The notes beneath the pieces were generated by a model. The model was not told the DNA's origin. It saw only the letters and a program-made list of their open reading frames with translations, and did no database searches. Below, piece by piece: positions 1-7,515 of a DNA stretch of 34,681 nt. The stretch's first letter is position 1. Every line of letters starts with the position of its first letter. The DNA lies in contig JACPDW010000029.1 of assembly GCA_016183815.1 (NCBI GenBank), forward strand, positions 1 to 34,681, in the 5' to 3' direction. A program made the position numbers and the translations under genes. This DNA comes from Flavobacteriia bacterium (GTDB lineage: Bacteria; Bacteroidota; Bacteroidia; Flavobacteriales_D; Crocinitomicaceae).

Positions 1-579
1 AAAACTAATTTAGATGGCTTAAGCTTAAAAAGTGGAAATACACCTTTCGCTGATTGGAATAGATATCCTAACAGACTGTGTGTATGTAATAATATTTTCA
101 TAGGAATAGGAACTTGTATTCCTAGAGTGGAATTAGATGTAATTGGAACAGGTTATTTAAGTAAACTTGCAATTGGAAACATTAACCCAACAAATTTAGA
201 AAATAGATATTTTTATTTAAAAACATCCTCACAAACAGAAGCCAATCAAGCGATATTTACCATAGAAAACAATGATCGTAAAATCTTTCAAATAGAAAAT
301 AATGGTTTAATTTGGTGTCGAGAAATAAAACTCAACCAAACTTGGGCAGATTATGTTTTTGATAATAATTACAAATTAATGCCTTTAAAGGAATTAGAGA
401 ATTTCATAATTCATAACAAGCATTTGCCAAATATACCATCTGCTCAAGTGATTGAAAAAGAAGGAATAACAGTAAATGAAACCAATAGAATTTTGTTGGA
501 AAAAATTGAAGAATTGACTTTGTATGTCATTCAACAGCAGAAAGAAATTGAGGAATTGAAAGAAAAACTAATTAAATAA
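1..579 (+). CDS. Tail-fibre-like / S74-like C-terminal protein (5' partial)
   Basis: The frame is open from the first base, so this is the 3' end of a larger gene; the GTG at 127 is internal and not the start. The visible part holds a short beta-rich stretch of the kind GIGTxxPRVELDVIGTG, then the module common in Bacteroidota adhesin- and tail-fibre-like proteins: a DYVFDNNYKLMPLKELE segment, a HLPNIPSAQVIEKEG segment, and a final coiled coil (roughly the last 35 residues, rich in E, K, L and Q). That layout resembles the end of intramolecular-chaperone (peptidase S74-like) domains that trimerise surface fibres. The stop is 7 bases before the next gene, so the two are probably co-transcribed. 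The function of the missing N-terminal part cannot be seen. Confidence 0.8.
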   Translation, partial: KTNLDGLSLKSGNTPFADWNRYPNRLCVCNNIFIGIGTCIPRVELDVIGTGYLSKLAIGNINPTNLENRYFYLKTSSQTEANQAIFTIENNDRKIFQIENNGLIWCREIKLNQTWADYVFDNNYKLMPLKELENFIIHNKHLPNIPSAQVIEKEGITVNETNRILLEKIEELTLYVIQQQKEIEELKEKLIK

Positions 580-586
580 AACTAAG

Positions 587-3448
587 ATGAAAAATTTAAT
601 ATTTATTATAGTTTTAGTATTTAATATTTTAAATTTTGCAATAACACAGGATTCATTAGCTTTTAAAACTGATAAAGAATTGACAAGATATATTTACAGT
701 AATTCAAATTTGAATGAGATTACAACTGGGTATTTTTTAGATTACATATCTGATTTTAATGACTCAACTATTTCAAATTATTTGTCAACAAATACATTTA
801 TAAATTCAAATGGTGAAGATTATTATCATATTGCAAGAATAATTGAAAATTCAGATATTAATGAAAATTTCAAGACGGACAGTGTGCTTTTTCCAATTTA
901 TACTAATTTTTATTCCACAAACTATAAAAATGATTTAAATGTTCCTATAATGGCATTTGATTTAATCATGAACCAACTTAATAATGAAAAAAGAAATGAA
1001 TTAAATAACTGGACTTCTGTTCAACCATACAATGCTTTGAGCAATATAGATTTAATTGAAAAAAAAATACAATTTGTTGCCATATTATTAGACTCATTAA
1101 TGTACAGCAAAGATAAAGTATTTCTTTACTTTGATAATAATACTATTAAAACGGATAATGAAATTGAGAAAATTGAAATATTAGTTTCAAAAAACAAGTA
1201 TTCATTATACCCAAATGAAAGGTTGGCATTAGACTTTCTTGAAAATGGTAATAACCAGTTAATTATTACCTTGTATTATACAAATGGCAACACATTCACA
1301 AACATTCAAAATGTTAAATATTTTGATTATGATGAATTTAGAAATTCTACTAAAAGTGAAATAACTGATCTTCAAAATTGGGTTGATTTTATTGGAACCT
1401 CTCAATATTTTAATTCTGATAATGAAACACAACATTATATTGAATATAGTATTTTATACGGATGTAATAGAAATCAAATAAAAAAACCTTTTATTTTACT
1501 AGCAGGTTGGGGAACAAATACACCGGATTATTCCATAAATAGCTACTATGCTTGGCCATCATCAATTTCAAAACTAATTGGGCAATCAAATGAGTTAGAA
1601 GGATTCATTCAAGATTTATATGATAAAGGTTTTGATGTTATTTTTGCACGTTTTCTTCCTCCAAATGCATCAATAAAAAAAAATGTAAGAGAATTTAAAA
1701 ATTTTATACATTATATAAATGATATTAAAGAAGGCCATGAAGAGAATATTATTTGTGGGTATAGTGCTGGTGCGTTGTGTACAAAACTAACATTATTAGA
1801 AATGGAGCATGATCACATGAATTACAACTCCCCACATCCTCATACAAAATTGTTTGTTTCTTTTGATGGTGAAAACAAAGGTGCAAATATACCATTAGGA
1901 TTACAACATTTAGTTGATTATTTGTGGAGATATGAATATAACAACACAGCATTAGAAACAGGAAAAGGAATGTACGCATTATATTTTATATTAAATGCTC
2001 CACTTACTGCTGAACTTTTACATTATTTTTATACTGAAACTGGTAGTGGAGATTATCCAGGTCAAGCACATCATCCTATACGAACAATGTATTTAAATTA
2101 TCAAAGTTCTAAAAATCACATTAAAAACACTCATAATTTAGATTATCCATCTTTTTCTAGAAATATTTCTATTTCAAACGGAGCGTCAAATAATGATTAC
2201 TATTTAGAACCTGCAATTTATCCTTTTCCTCCCAATGATGGTTATACTTTTTTAAATCAAATGAACTTAAGAAGAAAATGGAGAGCTAGTTTTTTAGCTG
2301 GTGGTGATTATGAGGTTTTTTATTTTAAAAAGAAACGTGCTTTTGGTCCATGGTATGTTGAATATGGTGCAAAAACAAGAGATCCTTTGATAATTGATAA
2401 TAGCCCTGGGGGTATGATTTTTTTACAAGAAAATCCTCTTGTTGGTGCTGTTAAAATTTTTAGATGGGCTGTTTGGGGATGGGTAGATGAAGCTTTACCT
2501 AGACCAATATTTTCTTTTACCCCAACCCTTTTTACTCACGATATCAGAAATTATTCTTATCCAGCTAGTAGCCATCTAATTTATAATACAAGAGAAAACC
2601 ATTTGAATTATGATAATATAGGAGATTTACAAATGGAGGATGATGAAAATAATAAATTTTCTTCTATAGGTTATCCACATCTTTATTACCCTTTAAATCA
2701 TTACACTATTACTCCTTTTGATGCTTTATGGACTAATAATTATAATACAGTACATTTAACCAGTGGGGTAAATTCATTTGAGTTTGATTCGGATTATTTT
2801 TATTCTGAAAGATGGTCTGAATCACGAGGTCAAATTAAAAACTTTATTATGGACGAAACTGATCATTGGACTTTGTATTTACAAAATAGAAATATTGGAG
2901 AAAATACGAATGGTAGTGTCTATTATGCAGATTTTGAGGCAGATGATGATGTTTTTATAGGAGACTCAGTAACTCAAAGAACAGATTTCAAAGGGTTTAG
3001 TGTAAAAAGTAATGCCGTTGTAAATGTTCAAGCTGGTAATACTATCCATTTTGTTGATGAAATAGAACTTATTGGAAGTTTTCATGCTTTTAATGGAATT
3101 GTTGAATGTGAAATAGATGGTTTTTCTGGAATGGCTATAAAGGATAAAAATTTATTGGAAAAAATAGATCCAAAAAAGGTGAATACTTCAGGGTCTAATA
3201 TTTATAATGTACAAACACAAATAAATCTTTTTCCAAATCCGAATACAAATGAGTTTCAAATAGAAATTAAAAATATAGATAAATCAGAAATTTTTGAATT
3301 TCAAGTTTACGACAATTTTGGAAAATTAATGGTAAGTGACAAGGCATATAATGGCTGTAAAATAAAACATTCTCTTCAAAAAGGATTATATATTATTAAA
3401 ATAAATTCTCAATATTCATGCATTTCACAAAAATTATTTATCGAATAG
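587..3448 (+). CDS. Secreted T9SS cargo with alpha/beta-hydrolase (lipase-like) core
   Basis: The 953-residue protein begins with a signal peptide (about residues 1-21, hydrophobic core IFIIVLVFNILNFA). Residues 301-309 (PFILLAGWG) look like the first strand and oxyanion region of an alpha/beta hydrolase, and Ser393 lies in a GYSAG nucleophile elbow, as in lipases and PGAP1-like esterases. Acid and His partners cannot be assigned by eye. The last ~75 residues form a type A T9SS sorting domain: INLFPNPNTNEF, then VYDNFGKLM, then GLYIIKI and a terminal QKLFIE. The enzyme is therefore expected to cross the outer membrane by T9SS and be surface-attached or released. The substrate is unknown. The next gene starts inside its last 31 bases in another frame. 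Secretion is confident; catalysis is moderately so. Confidence 0.8.
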   Translation: MKNLIFIIVLVFNILNFAITQDSLAFKTDKELTRYIYSNSNLNEITTGYFLDYISDFNDSTISNYLSTNTFINSNGEDYYHIARIIENSDINENFKTDSVLFPIYTNFYSTNYKNDLNVPIMAFDLIMNQLNNEKRNELNNWTSVQPYNALSNIDLIEKKIQFVAILLDSLMYSKDKVFLYFDNNTIKTDNEIEKIEILVSKNKYSLYPNERLALDFLENGNNQLIITLYYTNGNTFTNIQNVKYFDYDEFRNSTKSEITDLQNWVDFIGTSQYFNSDNETQHYIEYSILYGCNRNQIKKPFILLAGWGTNTPDYSINSYYAWPSSISKLIGQSNELEGFIQDLYDKGFDVIFARFLPPNASIKKNVREFKNFIHYINDIKEGHEENIICGYSAGALCTKLTLLEMEHDHMNYNSPHPHTKLFVSFDGENKGANIPLGLQHLVDYLWRYEYNNTALETGKGMYALYFILNAPLTAELLHYFYTETGSGDYPGQAHHPIRTMYLNYQSSKNHIKNTHNLDYPSFSRNISISNGASNNDYYLEPAIYPFPPNDGYTFLNQMNLRRKWRASFLAGGDYEVFYFKKKRAFGPWYVEYGAKTRDPLIIDNSPGGMIFLQENPLVGAVKIFRWAVWGWVDEALPRPIFSFTPTLFTHDIRNYSYPASSHLIYNTRENHLNYDNIGDLQMEDDENNKFSSIGYPHLYYPLNHYTITPFDALWTNNYNTVHLTSGVNSFEFDSDYFYSERWSESRGQIKNFIMDETDHWTLYLQNRNIGENTNGSVYYADFEADDDVFIGDSVTQRTDFKGFSVKSNAVVNVQAGNTIHFVDEIELIGSFHAFNGIVECEIDGFSGMAIKDKNLLEKIDPKKVNTSGSNIYNVQTQINLFPNPNTNEFQIEIKNIDKSEIFEFQVYDNFGKLMVSDKAYNGCKIKHSLQKGLYIIKINSQYSCISQKLFIE

Positions 3449-3455
3449 GGATATT
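3418..3455 (+). repeat. 38-bp direct repeat, copy 1 (dual-coding)
   Basis: This segment is identical base for base to 4209-4246. Here it is translated in two frames: as the end of the T9SS sorting domain (CISQKLFIE and stop) and as the first residues of the lipoprotein (MHFTKIIYRIGI). Confidence 0.9.
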
Positions 3456-4167
3456 TATTAGTCTATTAATATTATTCAGTGATTGTAAAAAGTTAACTGA
3501 AGAAAAATATGGAATAAAAGTTCGTCTTATTTATCCACATATTAATAAAGGTGTATCTGGTATTAACTATGAAATTATTGAAACAAAAGAAAAATTTTCA
3601 ATAACTGGAGATCTTTTTCAAAAATTTGAAAGTAAAGTTGTAAAATCAGGTGTTTTATCTAATTCAACAAACTATCAGATTATTGAATTTATTGGAAAAA
3701 AAAGAAAAGGTAAATATGGATATTCTGTAAATTTTGATTTTTCATCATTAAATGAATTGGATGAAGTTTATGCAACTAATATAGGGCTAGGTAATGGAGC
3801 TATAGATCATGCCTATTGTAACGAAGCAAACACATTTGACATTTATGTTTTAACTACTGTCAAAAATTTAACAATACATTATAAAAATATTAATTTTTTT
3901 AATGAAACTGATAGTTTTAGGCATAAATCGGCAATATTAGAAAGAAAAATTTATAAAGAAAGAAAAAATGAAATAGATTTTGAAAACATGAATTGGAATA
4001 ATTTTTCATACCTTCAAGGTATTGTTGACTATTCAAAAGTTAGTGAAAGTTTTAATGCAGGTCATTGGGTAGTAAAGTGGGAAGCTACTAGAAATGGAAT
4101 AATTACTACAGGTTTAGATACAATTTTAATAAAAGACGACAATCAAACAATAGAATTAGAGTGGTAG
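3418..4167 (+). CDS. Lipoprotein, first of two tandem paralogues
   Basis: 249 residues. The N-terminus MHFTKIIYRIGIFISLLILF is a lipoprotein-type signal ending at a Cys followed by KK (SDCKK), a common Bacteroidota pattern, although Asp just before the Cys is unusual. The ATG lies within the last codons of the T9SS gene, so the start of the signal peptide is encoded in a shifted frame of the sorting-domain end. The rest matches the next gene in order: KFSI.GDLF, a YQII block, a YxxxxxFDFS block, AYCNEANTF and HYKNxNxF. No known domain is recognised. The overlap suggests translational coupling with the hydrolase gene. An alternative start further down would lose the signal peptide, so the overlapping ATG is preferred. 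Confidence 0.75.
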   Translation: MHFTKIIYRIGIFISLLILFSDCKKLTEEKYGIKVRLIYPHINKGVSGINYEIIETKEKFSITGDLFQKFESKVVKSGVLSNSTNYQIIEFIGKKRKGKYGYSVNFDFSSLNELDEVYATNIGLGNGAIDHAYCNEANTFDIYVLTTVKNLTIHYKNINFFNETDSFRHKSAILERKIYKERKNEIDFENMNWNNFSYLQGIVDYSKVSESFNAGHWVVKWEATRNGIITTGLDTILIKDDNQTIELEW

Positions 4168-4208
4168 TAGTGAAAAAAAACATCAAATTTTGATTTTATT
4201 TTAAACTT

Positions 4209-4246
4209 ATGCATTTCACAAAAATTATTTATCGAATAGGGATATT
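4209..4246 (+). repeat. 38-bp direct repeat, copy 2 (vestigial T9SS tail)
   Basis: Identical to 3418-3455. Only the lipoprotein frame is used here, but the other frame still spells CISQKLFIE followed by a stop, a relic of the T9SS gene end copied together with the lipoprotein start. Confidence 0.9.
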
Positions 4247-4934
4247 AATTTGTTTTTTATTTCTATTATCAACATGTAAAAAACAAAATCTTTTTGGAGT
4301 AAAAATTAAAGCCGTTAAAAGTCCTTTTGGAGAAGGAATTGAGGGGATTGCCTACAAAATCATTGAGATTAAAGAAAAATTTTCATTAAACTCCGATTTA
4401 TTTGGAGGAAATAATTTGAAATATAAAACCATCAAATTTGGGATTTTAGAAAAGTCATCTGATTACCAAATTATACCTTTTTATGGACTAAATAGAGGGA
4501 AATATACATATATGATACAATTTGATTTTTCAGCTTTACCAGACGAATATTCAAATTATAAAAGCAGTTTGGGTGGAGCAATGTTAGATGAAGCTTTTTG
4601 TAATGAAACAAATACTTTTGAGATTTATTTTCAAAAAGAAATTAAAAATTTAATTCTTCATTATAAAAACATGAATTGTTTTGATGAAAACGATGAGTTT
4701 AAGTATAAACAAATTAGTTTAATGGACAAAAATGAATTTAAAGATTTAAACACATTAACTTGGACTGTGTCACAAAATTTGCAGGGTTGTGCTGATTACT
4801 CAACTCCCCCAGGTTTAAGTAAATCTGGTATTTCGGTTTTCCAATGGGAAGCCAAAAAAAACAATATAATAACAAGTGATATTGATACTTTTTATAACTT
4901 TAAAGACAGTCTAATATTAGAAATATTTTGGTAG
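4209..4934 (+). CDS. Lipoprotein, second tandem paralogue
   Basis: 241 residues, clearly homologous to the preceding gene along its length (KFSLNSDLF, SDYQII, FDFSALPDEY, AFCNETNTF, HYKNMNCF, and a C-terminal QWEAKKNNIIT). The signal peptide ends at a good lipobox, LLSTC, followed by KK. The first 38 bases are identical to the start of the first paralogue, whereas the rest has diverged strongly. The gap to the upstream gene is 41 bases with no clear promoter, so a single transcript with the T9SS gene is likely. The function is unknown; being an exported lipid-anchored partner of the secreted hydrolase is inference from position. Confidence 0.75.
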   Translation: MHFTKIIYRIGILICFLFLLSTCKKQNLFGVKIKAVKSPFGEGIEGIAYKIIEIKEKFSLNSDLFGGNNLKYKTIKFGILEKSSDYQIIPFYGLNRGKYTYMIQFDFSALPDEYSNYKSSLGGAMLDEAFCNETNTFEIYFQKEIKNLILHYKNMNCFDENDEFKYKQISLMDKNEFKDLNTLTWTVSQNLQGCADYSTPPGLSKSGISVFQWEAKKNNIITSDIDTFYNFKDSLILEIFW

Positions 4935-5302
4935 GTTTTATTAGCGTTTTATAAAAATTAAACTAAATTTGATATTGAAATACACACTTTTCAATAAATT
5001 ATTTCGTTGTTTTTTGTTTCATTTGAGTAAATACTTCATCGATTGGTTCCCACAGCTCAATTTTATTTCCTTCTAAATCCATAATATGTACAAACTTGCC
5101 ATATTCAAAGGATTCAATTTCATCTACTATTTCCACTCCGTTATCTTTAAGATTTTTAACTAATTCTTCAATATTTTGTACTCTATAATTAATCATATAC
5201 TCTTTTTTTGAAGGGGCGAAATAAGTACTGCCTTTTTTAAATGGACTCCATTGAAGGTAATTTATTTCATCGGGTCTATTTGCATTTCTAATACTAAATA
5301 AA

Positions 5303-5440
5303 ATTATAAGACCATTGCAAAACCCAATTTTCATCGTTAATCCAAAAATTTAAACTCCTCATCCCGAAGCAAACAATCGGGACTGCGGATTCAAATTTTT
5401 GAAAAGCCTCGATTATTAACTTTTGTAACGGTCTTATTAT
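5303..5440. mobile_element. MITE-like palindromic element with ~20-bp terminal inverted repeats
   Basis: The left end ATTATAAGACCATTGCAAAA (5303-5322) matches the reverse complement of the right end (5421-5440) at 17 of 20 positions. Further in, CAAAAATTTAAACTCC pairs with GGATTCAAATTTTTG, and the centre is a CCCGA...TCGGG hairpin, so most of the 138 bases can fold as one imperfect hairpin. It encodes no protein and lies inside the VOC gene. No clear target-site duplication was found, so the exact boundaries are uncertain. Confidence 0.6.
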
Positions 5441-5465
5441 TATATAATCCAAAATTAATTCGTAT

Positions 5466-5529
5466 TATGCCGATACAGTCTGAAAGTAATCCAATTTTAT
5501 TGGACTACATTGAATACGTATTCGGTATA
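5466..5529. repeat. Imperfect ~60-base inverted repeat at the VOC insertion edge
   Basis: The arms TATGCCGATAC (5466-5476) and GTATTCGGTATA (5518-5529) pair with one bulge, and the inner arms GTAATCCAA (5486-5494) and TTGGACTAC (5500-5508) pair with one mismatch. One end of this hairpin coincides with the point where the VOC reading frame breaks. Confidence 0.6.
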
Positions 5530-5850
5530 AACTCAAAGCTAGACCCATATTCGTTGGTTTCTAAACCCAAATTTTTACTGTACCACTCTTTAAGTTTTTC
5601 AGGATTTTCAGTAAAAAAGAAGATACCACCAACTCCTGTAACTTTTGGAATTAATTCGTCGTTTTTGTCTTTAACTTGCTTTTTCATATTTATTTTAATT
5701 TTTCGATTTGAATTGATAGCAAATTACAAAAAAATTTAATATTGTGTAATAAATATAAGTTATAATCTATTTAGTCTTTAGTTTAAAATAGATAAAAACA
5801 ATTCGATTTGTAATTTTAAATTAATTTTACAATTTTTTTAATACAACTTT

Positions 5851-6483
5851 TTGGATAAAAATTTAGCTCTAATATATTCTTATTTTCCTGATTTAACTGA
5901 GGTGCAAAAAGAAAAATTAATGAAAATGAAGGCACTTTATTTATCTTGGAATGAAAAAATAAATGTGATTTCCCGCAAAGATTTTGAAGAGTTTTACATT
6001 CATCATGTTTTACATTCATTAGGAATCTCAAAAATCATTTCATTTAAAGCAGGTACAAAAATCCTTGATATCGGCACAGGTGGTGGTTTTCCTGGACTTC
6101 CATTGGCAATTTTATTTCCCGATTGTCATTTTATTTTGTGCGATTCTATTGGAAAAAAAATTAAAGTAATAAATGAAGTTGCGAAAGAATTGAACATTCA
6201 AAATGTAACTACTTATCACCAAAGAGCGGAATCACTAGCTATTGAAGTGGATTTTATTGTGAGCAGGGCAGTAACGAGAATGAAAGATTTTATTCCTTTA
6301 TGTGAGAAAAAAATACTCAAAGCCCAAAAAAATACTTTTAGAAATGGCATATTTTACCTTAAAGGTGGAGATTTAAAAGTGGAAATGTCAGAAATTAAAG
6401 AGAAGTATCAAATATTTGAATTAGCAAATTATTTTTCACCTAACTTCTTTGAAACCAAAAAGGTTGTATATGTTGAATTATAA
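5851..6483 (+). CDS. rsmG: 16S rRNA (guanine-527-N7)-methyltransferase RsmG
   Basis: 210 residues, a normal length for RsmG (GidB), which uses S-adenosylmethionine to methylate G527 of 16S rRNA. The signature SAM-binding loop ILDIGTGGGFPGLPLA starts at about residue 71. The N-terminal LYLSWNEKINVISRKDFEEF and HHVLHSLGI segments and the later DFIVSRAVTRMKDF and YLKGGDL segments are typical of the family. The start is TTG at 5851, because the family N-terminus aligns there and no ATG gives the full protein. No strong promoter box is visible immediately upstream. The gene is convergent with yajC. Confidence 0.95.
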   Translation: MDKNLALIYSYFPDLTEVQKEKLMKMKALYLSWNEKINVISRKDFEEFYIHHVLHSLGISKIISFKAGTKILDIGTGGGFPGLPLAILFPDCHFILCDSIGKKIKVINEVAKELNIQNVTTYHQRAESLAIEVDFIVSRAVTRMKDFIPLCEKKILKAQKNTFRNGIFYLKGGDLKVEMSEIKEKYQIFELANYFSPNFFETKKVVYVEL

Positions 6484-6487
6484 CCTT

Positions 6488-6507
6488 AGTAGTCTTTAAG
6501 GACTGCT
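6488..6507. terminator. Possible hairpin between convergent rsmG and yajC
   Basis: AGTAGTC and GACTGCT form a 7-bp stem with one G-U pair around the loop TTTAAG, just after the rsmG stop. There is no U-tract, so it is only a weak terminator candidate. Confidence 0.3.
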
Positions 6508-6569
6508 GAAAACTACAAACAGTTTATAAATAAGGGTTTACAGCCGAAATTTTAAAATGACGTGCAAAC

Positions 6570-6830
6570 TTATCCTTGTAATTGGTCTGAAACGCTTTGA
6601 GAAATAGCTGATTTTTCAAAACGAATTTTACTACCATCGGTTTGAACTAAAACAGTTGAATCTGCTACTTCTAAAATTTTACCGTGAATTCCTCCAATGG
6701 TTACAACTTTATCTCCTGATTTAAGGTTTTCTCTAAATTTCTTTAAATCTTTTTGTTTCTTCATTTGAGGGCGAATCATGAAAAAGTAAAATACGATTAC
6801 AATCATCCCTAACATTATTAACTGTTGCAT
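6570..6830 (-). CDS. yajC: Sec translocon accessory protein YajC
   Basis: 86 residues: one N-terminal membrane segment ([16 protein letters not shown], about residues 6-21), then the cytoplasmic YajC domain with [27 protein letters not shown] and [10 protein letters not shown]. YajC associates with SecDF at the inner membrane. It lies 26 bases downstream of the DUF1573 lipoprotein gene on the same strand. The DUF1573-yajC pair is a common arrangement in Bacteroidota and is probably a single transcript from the promoter at 7269-7276. Confidence 0.93.
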   Translation of the reverse strand: MQQLIMLGMIVIVFYFFMIRPQMKKQKDLKKFRENLKSGDKVVTIGGIHGKILEVADSTVLVQTDGSKIRFEKSAISQSVSDQLQG

Positions 6831-6856
6831 TTTTTTTTAATTTTTAGTTTGTTTAT

Positions 6857-7258
6857 TTATTTTCTAATTACTTCTGCGTTAATTTTTAACACGGTTATCG
6901 AAGGGTCAGTATTTGCAACCACACGTACTTCTTTCGACAACATTCCAACGCTTGCATTTTCTGTTTTTACGGTTGCATAGATTGTTTCTGTTTTTCCTGG
7001 AGAAATTGGCTCATCTGGATAATCGGCTATGGTACATGAGCAAGAACCTTTAACTTCTGAAATAATTAATGGGTATTTTCCATCATTTTTCACTTTGAAA
7101 GTAGCATGGATTTCTTCTCCTAAAAGCACTTTTCCACCATCAAATATTGGGTTAATTTGGATACTCGTTTTTTGTCCAATCTCAACATTCTTATCTTCTG
7201 AACAAGAAAAGAAAAGAATACTTAAAAAAACAAATAATACATTTTTCATACAATTCAT
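6857..7258 (-). CDS. DUF1573-domain lipoprotein
   Basis: Up to 133 residues. The signal peptide ends in LFFSCSED, with the lipid-anchoring Cys at about residue 19. It is followed by one immunoglobulin-like DUF1573 domain (GGKVLLGEEIHATFKVKNDG, then GSCSC, then SPGKTETI). There are two candidate ATGs, at 7258 and 7249 (MNCMKN). The -7 element at 7269-7276 puts the transcript start only a few bases before the first ATG, so the second at 7249 is slightly favoured. DUF1573 proteins are exported and of unsettled function. The gene is co-oriented with yajC. Confidence 0.85.
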   Translation of the reverse strand: MNCMKNVLFVFLSILFFSCSEDKNVEIGQKTSIQINPIFDGGKVLLGEEIHATFKVKNDGKYPLIISEVKGSCSCTIADYPDEPISPGKTETIYATVKTENASVGMLSKEVRVVANTDPSITVLKINAEVIRK

Positions 7259-7268
7259 TTTGAGGGTG

Positions 7269-7276
7269 CAAAGATA
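7269..7276 (-). promoter_or_regulatory. Bacteroidota -7 element for the DUF1573-yajC operon
   Basis: On the minus strand the bases read TATCTTTG, an exact match to TAnnTTTG, 11 bases before the first possible ATG. No convincing TTG at -33 was seen. Confidence 0.55.
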
Positions 7277-7494
7277 ATGAGTTTATTTAAATGGTTTGTT
7301 AAATATTTCTTAATGTAAAGGTTTTATTTCCTAGTTCTGTCTAAATCCAATATTTCTTTTACTTTTTCAACTCCTTAAATCATTGAATTTGTTTTCAAAA
7401 TTCCAAAACAAAAAAAATAACAACTATTTTATAATATGAAAAACGGAAGATTTTTAAATTATCGATTGATTAAAGCATATTAAGCAACGTTTAT

Positions 7495-7502
7495 TAATTT
7501 TG
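7495..7502 (+). promoter_or_regulatory. Bacteroidota -7 element for serS
   Basis: TAATTTTG matches TAnnTTTG exactly, 13 bases before the serS ATG. The -33 element is not clear (the nearest TTG, at 7466, is too far upstream). Confidence 0.5.
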
Positions 7503-7515
7503 TAAAAAAAACAAC

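Larger units (their letters stand above)
4999..5687 (-). pseudogene. VOC/glyoxalase-family gene disrupted by inserted palindromic DNA
   Basis: Two pieces of one small VOC (vicinal oxygen chelate) protein are present on the minus strand. The N-terminal piece (5687 to about 5529) reads KVTGVGGIFFFTENPEKLKE and then WYSKNLGLETNEYGSSFEF. The C-terminal piece (about 5289 to 4999) reads RNANRPDE, QWSPF, YMINYRVQNIEELV, GKFVHIMDLEGNKIELWEP. Joined, they give a protein of about 145 residues, a normal length for the family. About 239 bases of non-coding, strongly palindromic DNA separate them, and the two halves are in different frames. The ATG at 5334 lies inside the inserted DNA and is not a natural start. 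Family members are metal-dependent lyases, dioxygenases or resistance proteins; this copy is probably inactive. Confidence 0.85.

Noticed and set aside
1749-1979. Minus-strand 76-residue frame
   Set aside because: It lies fully within the hydrolase gene, has no family resemblance and reads as an antisense shadow.
4182-4194. Hairpin ATCAAA...TTTGAT between the lipoprotein genes as terminator
   Set aside because: The stem leaves too small a loop and is all weak pairs; it would not be convincing against the AT-rich background.
5290-5334. Separate start for the C-terminal VOC fragment (MKIGFCNGLI...)
   Set aside because: These codons lie inside the palindromic insertion and do not match the VOC family; similarity begins only at RNANRPDE.
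5467-5739. 90-residue plus-strand coding frame
   Set aside because: It is antisense to the N-terminal VOC fragment and crosses the hairpin; the minus strand carries the recognisable protein.
7259-7515. tRNA or small RNA in the serS upstream gap
   Set aside because: No cloverleaf, CCA end or stable structured stretch is visible; only the two promoter boxes stand out.
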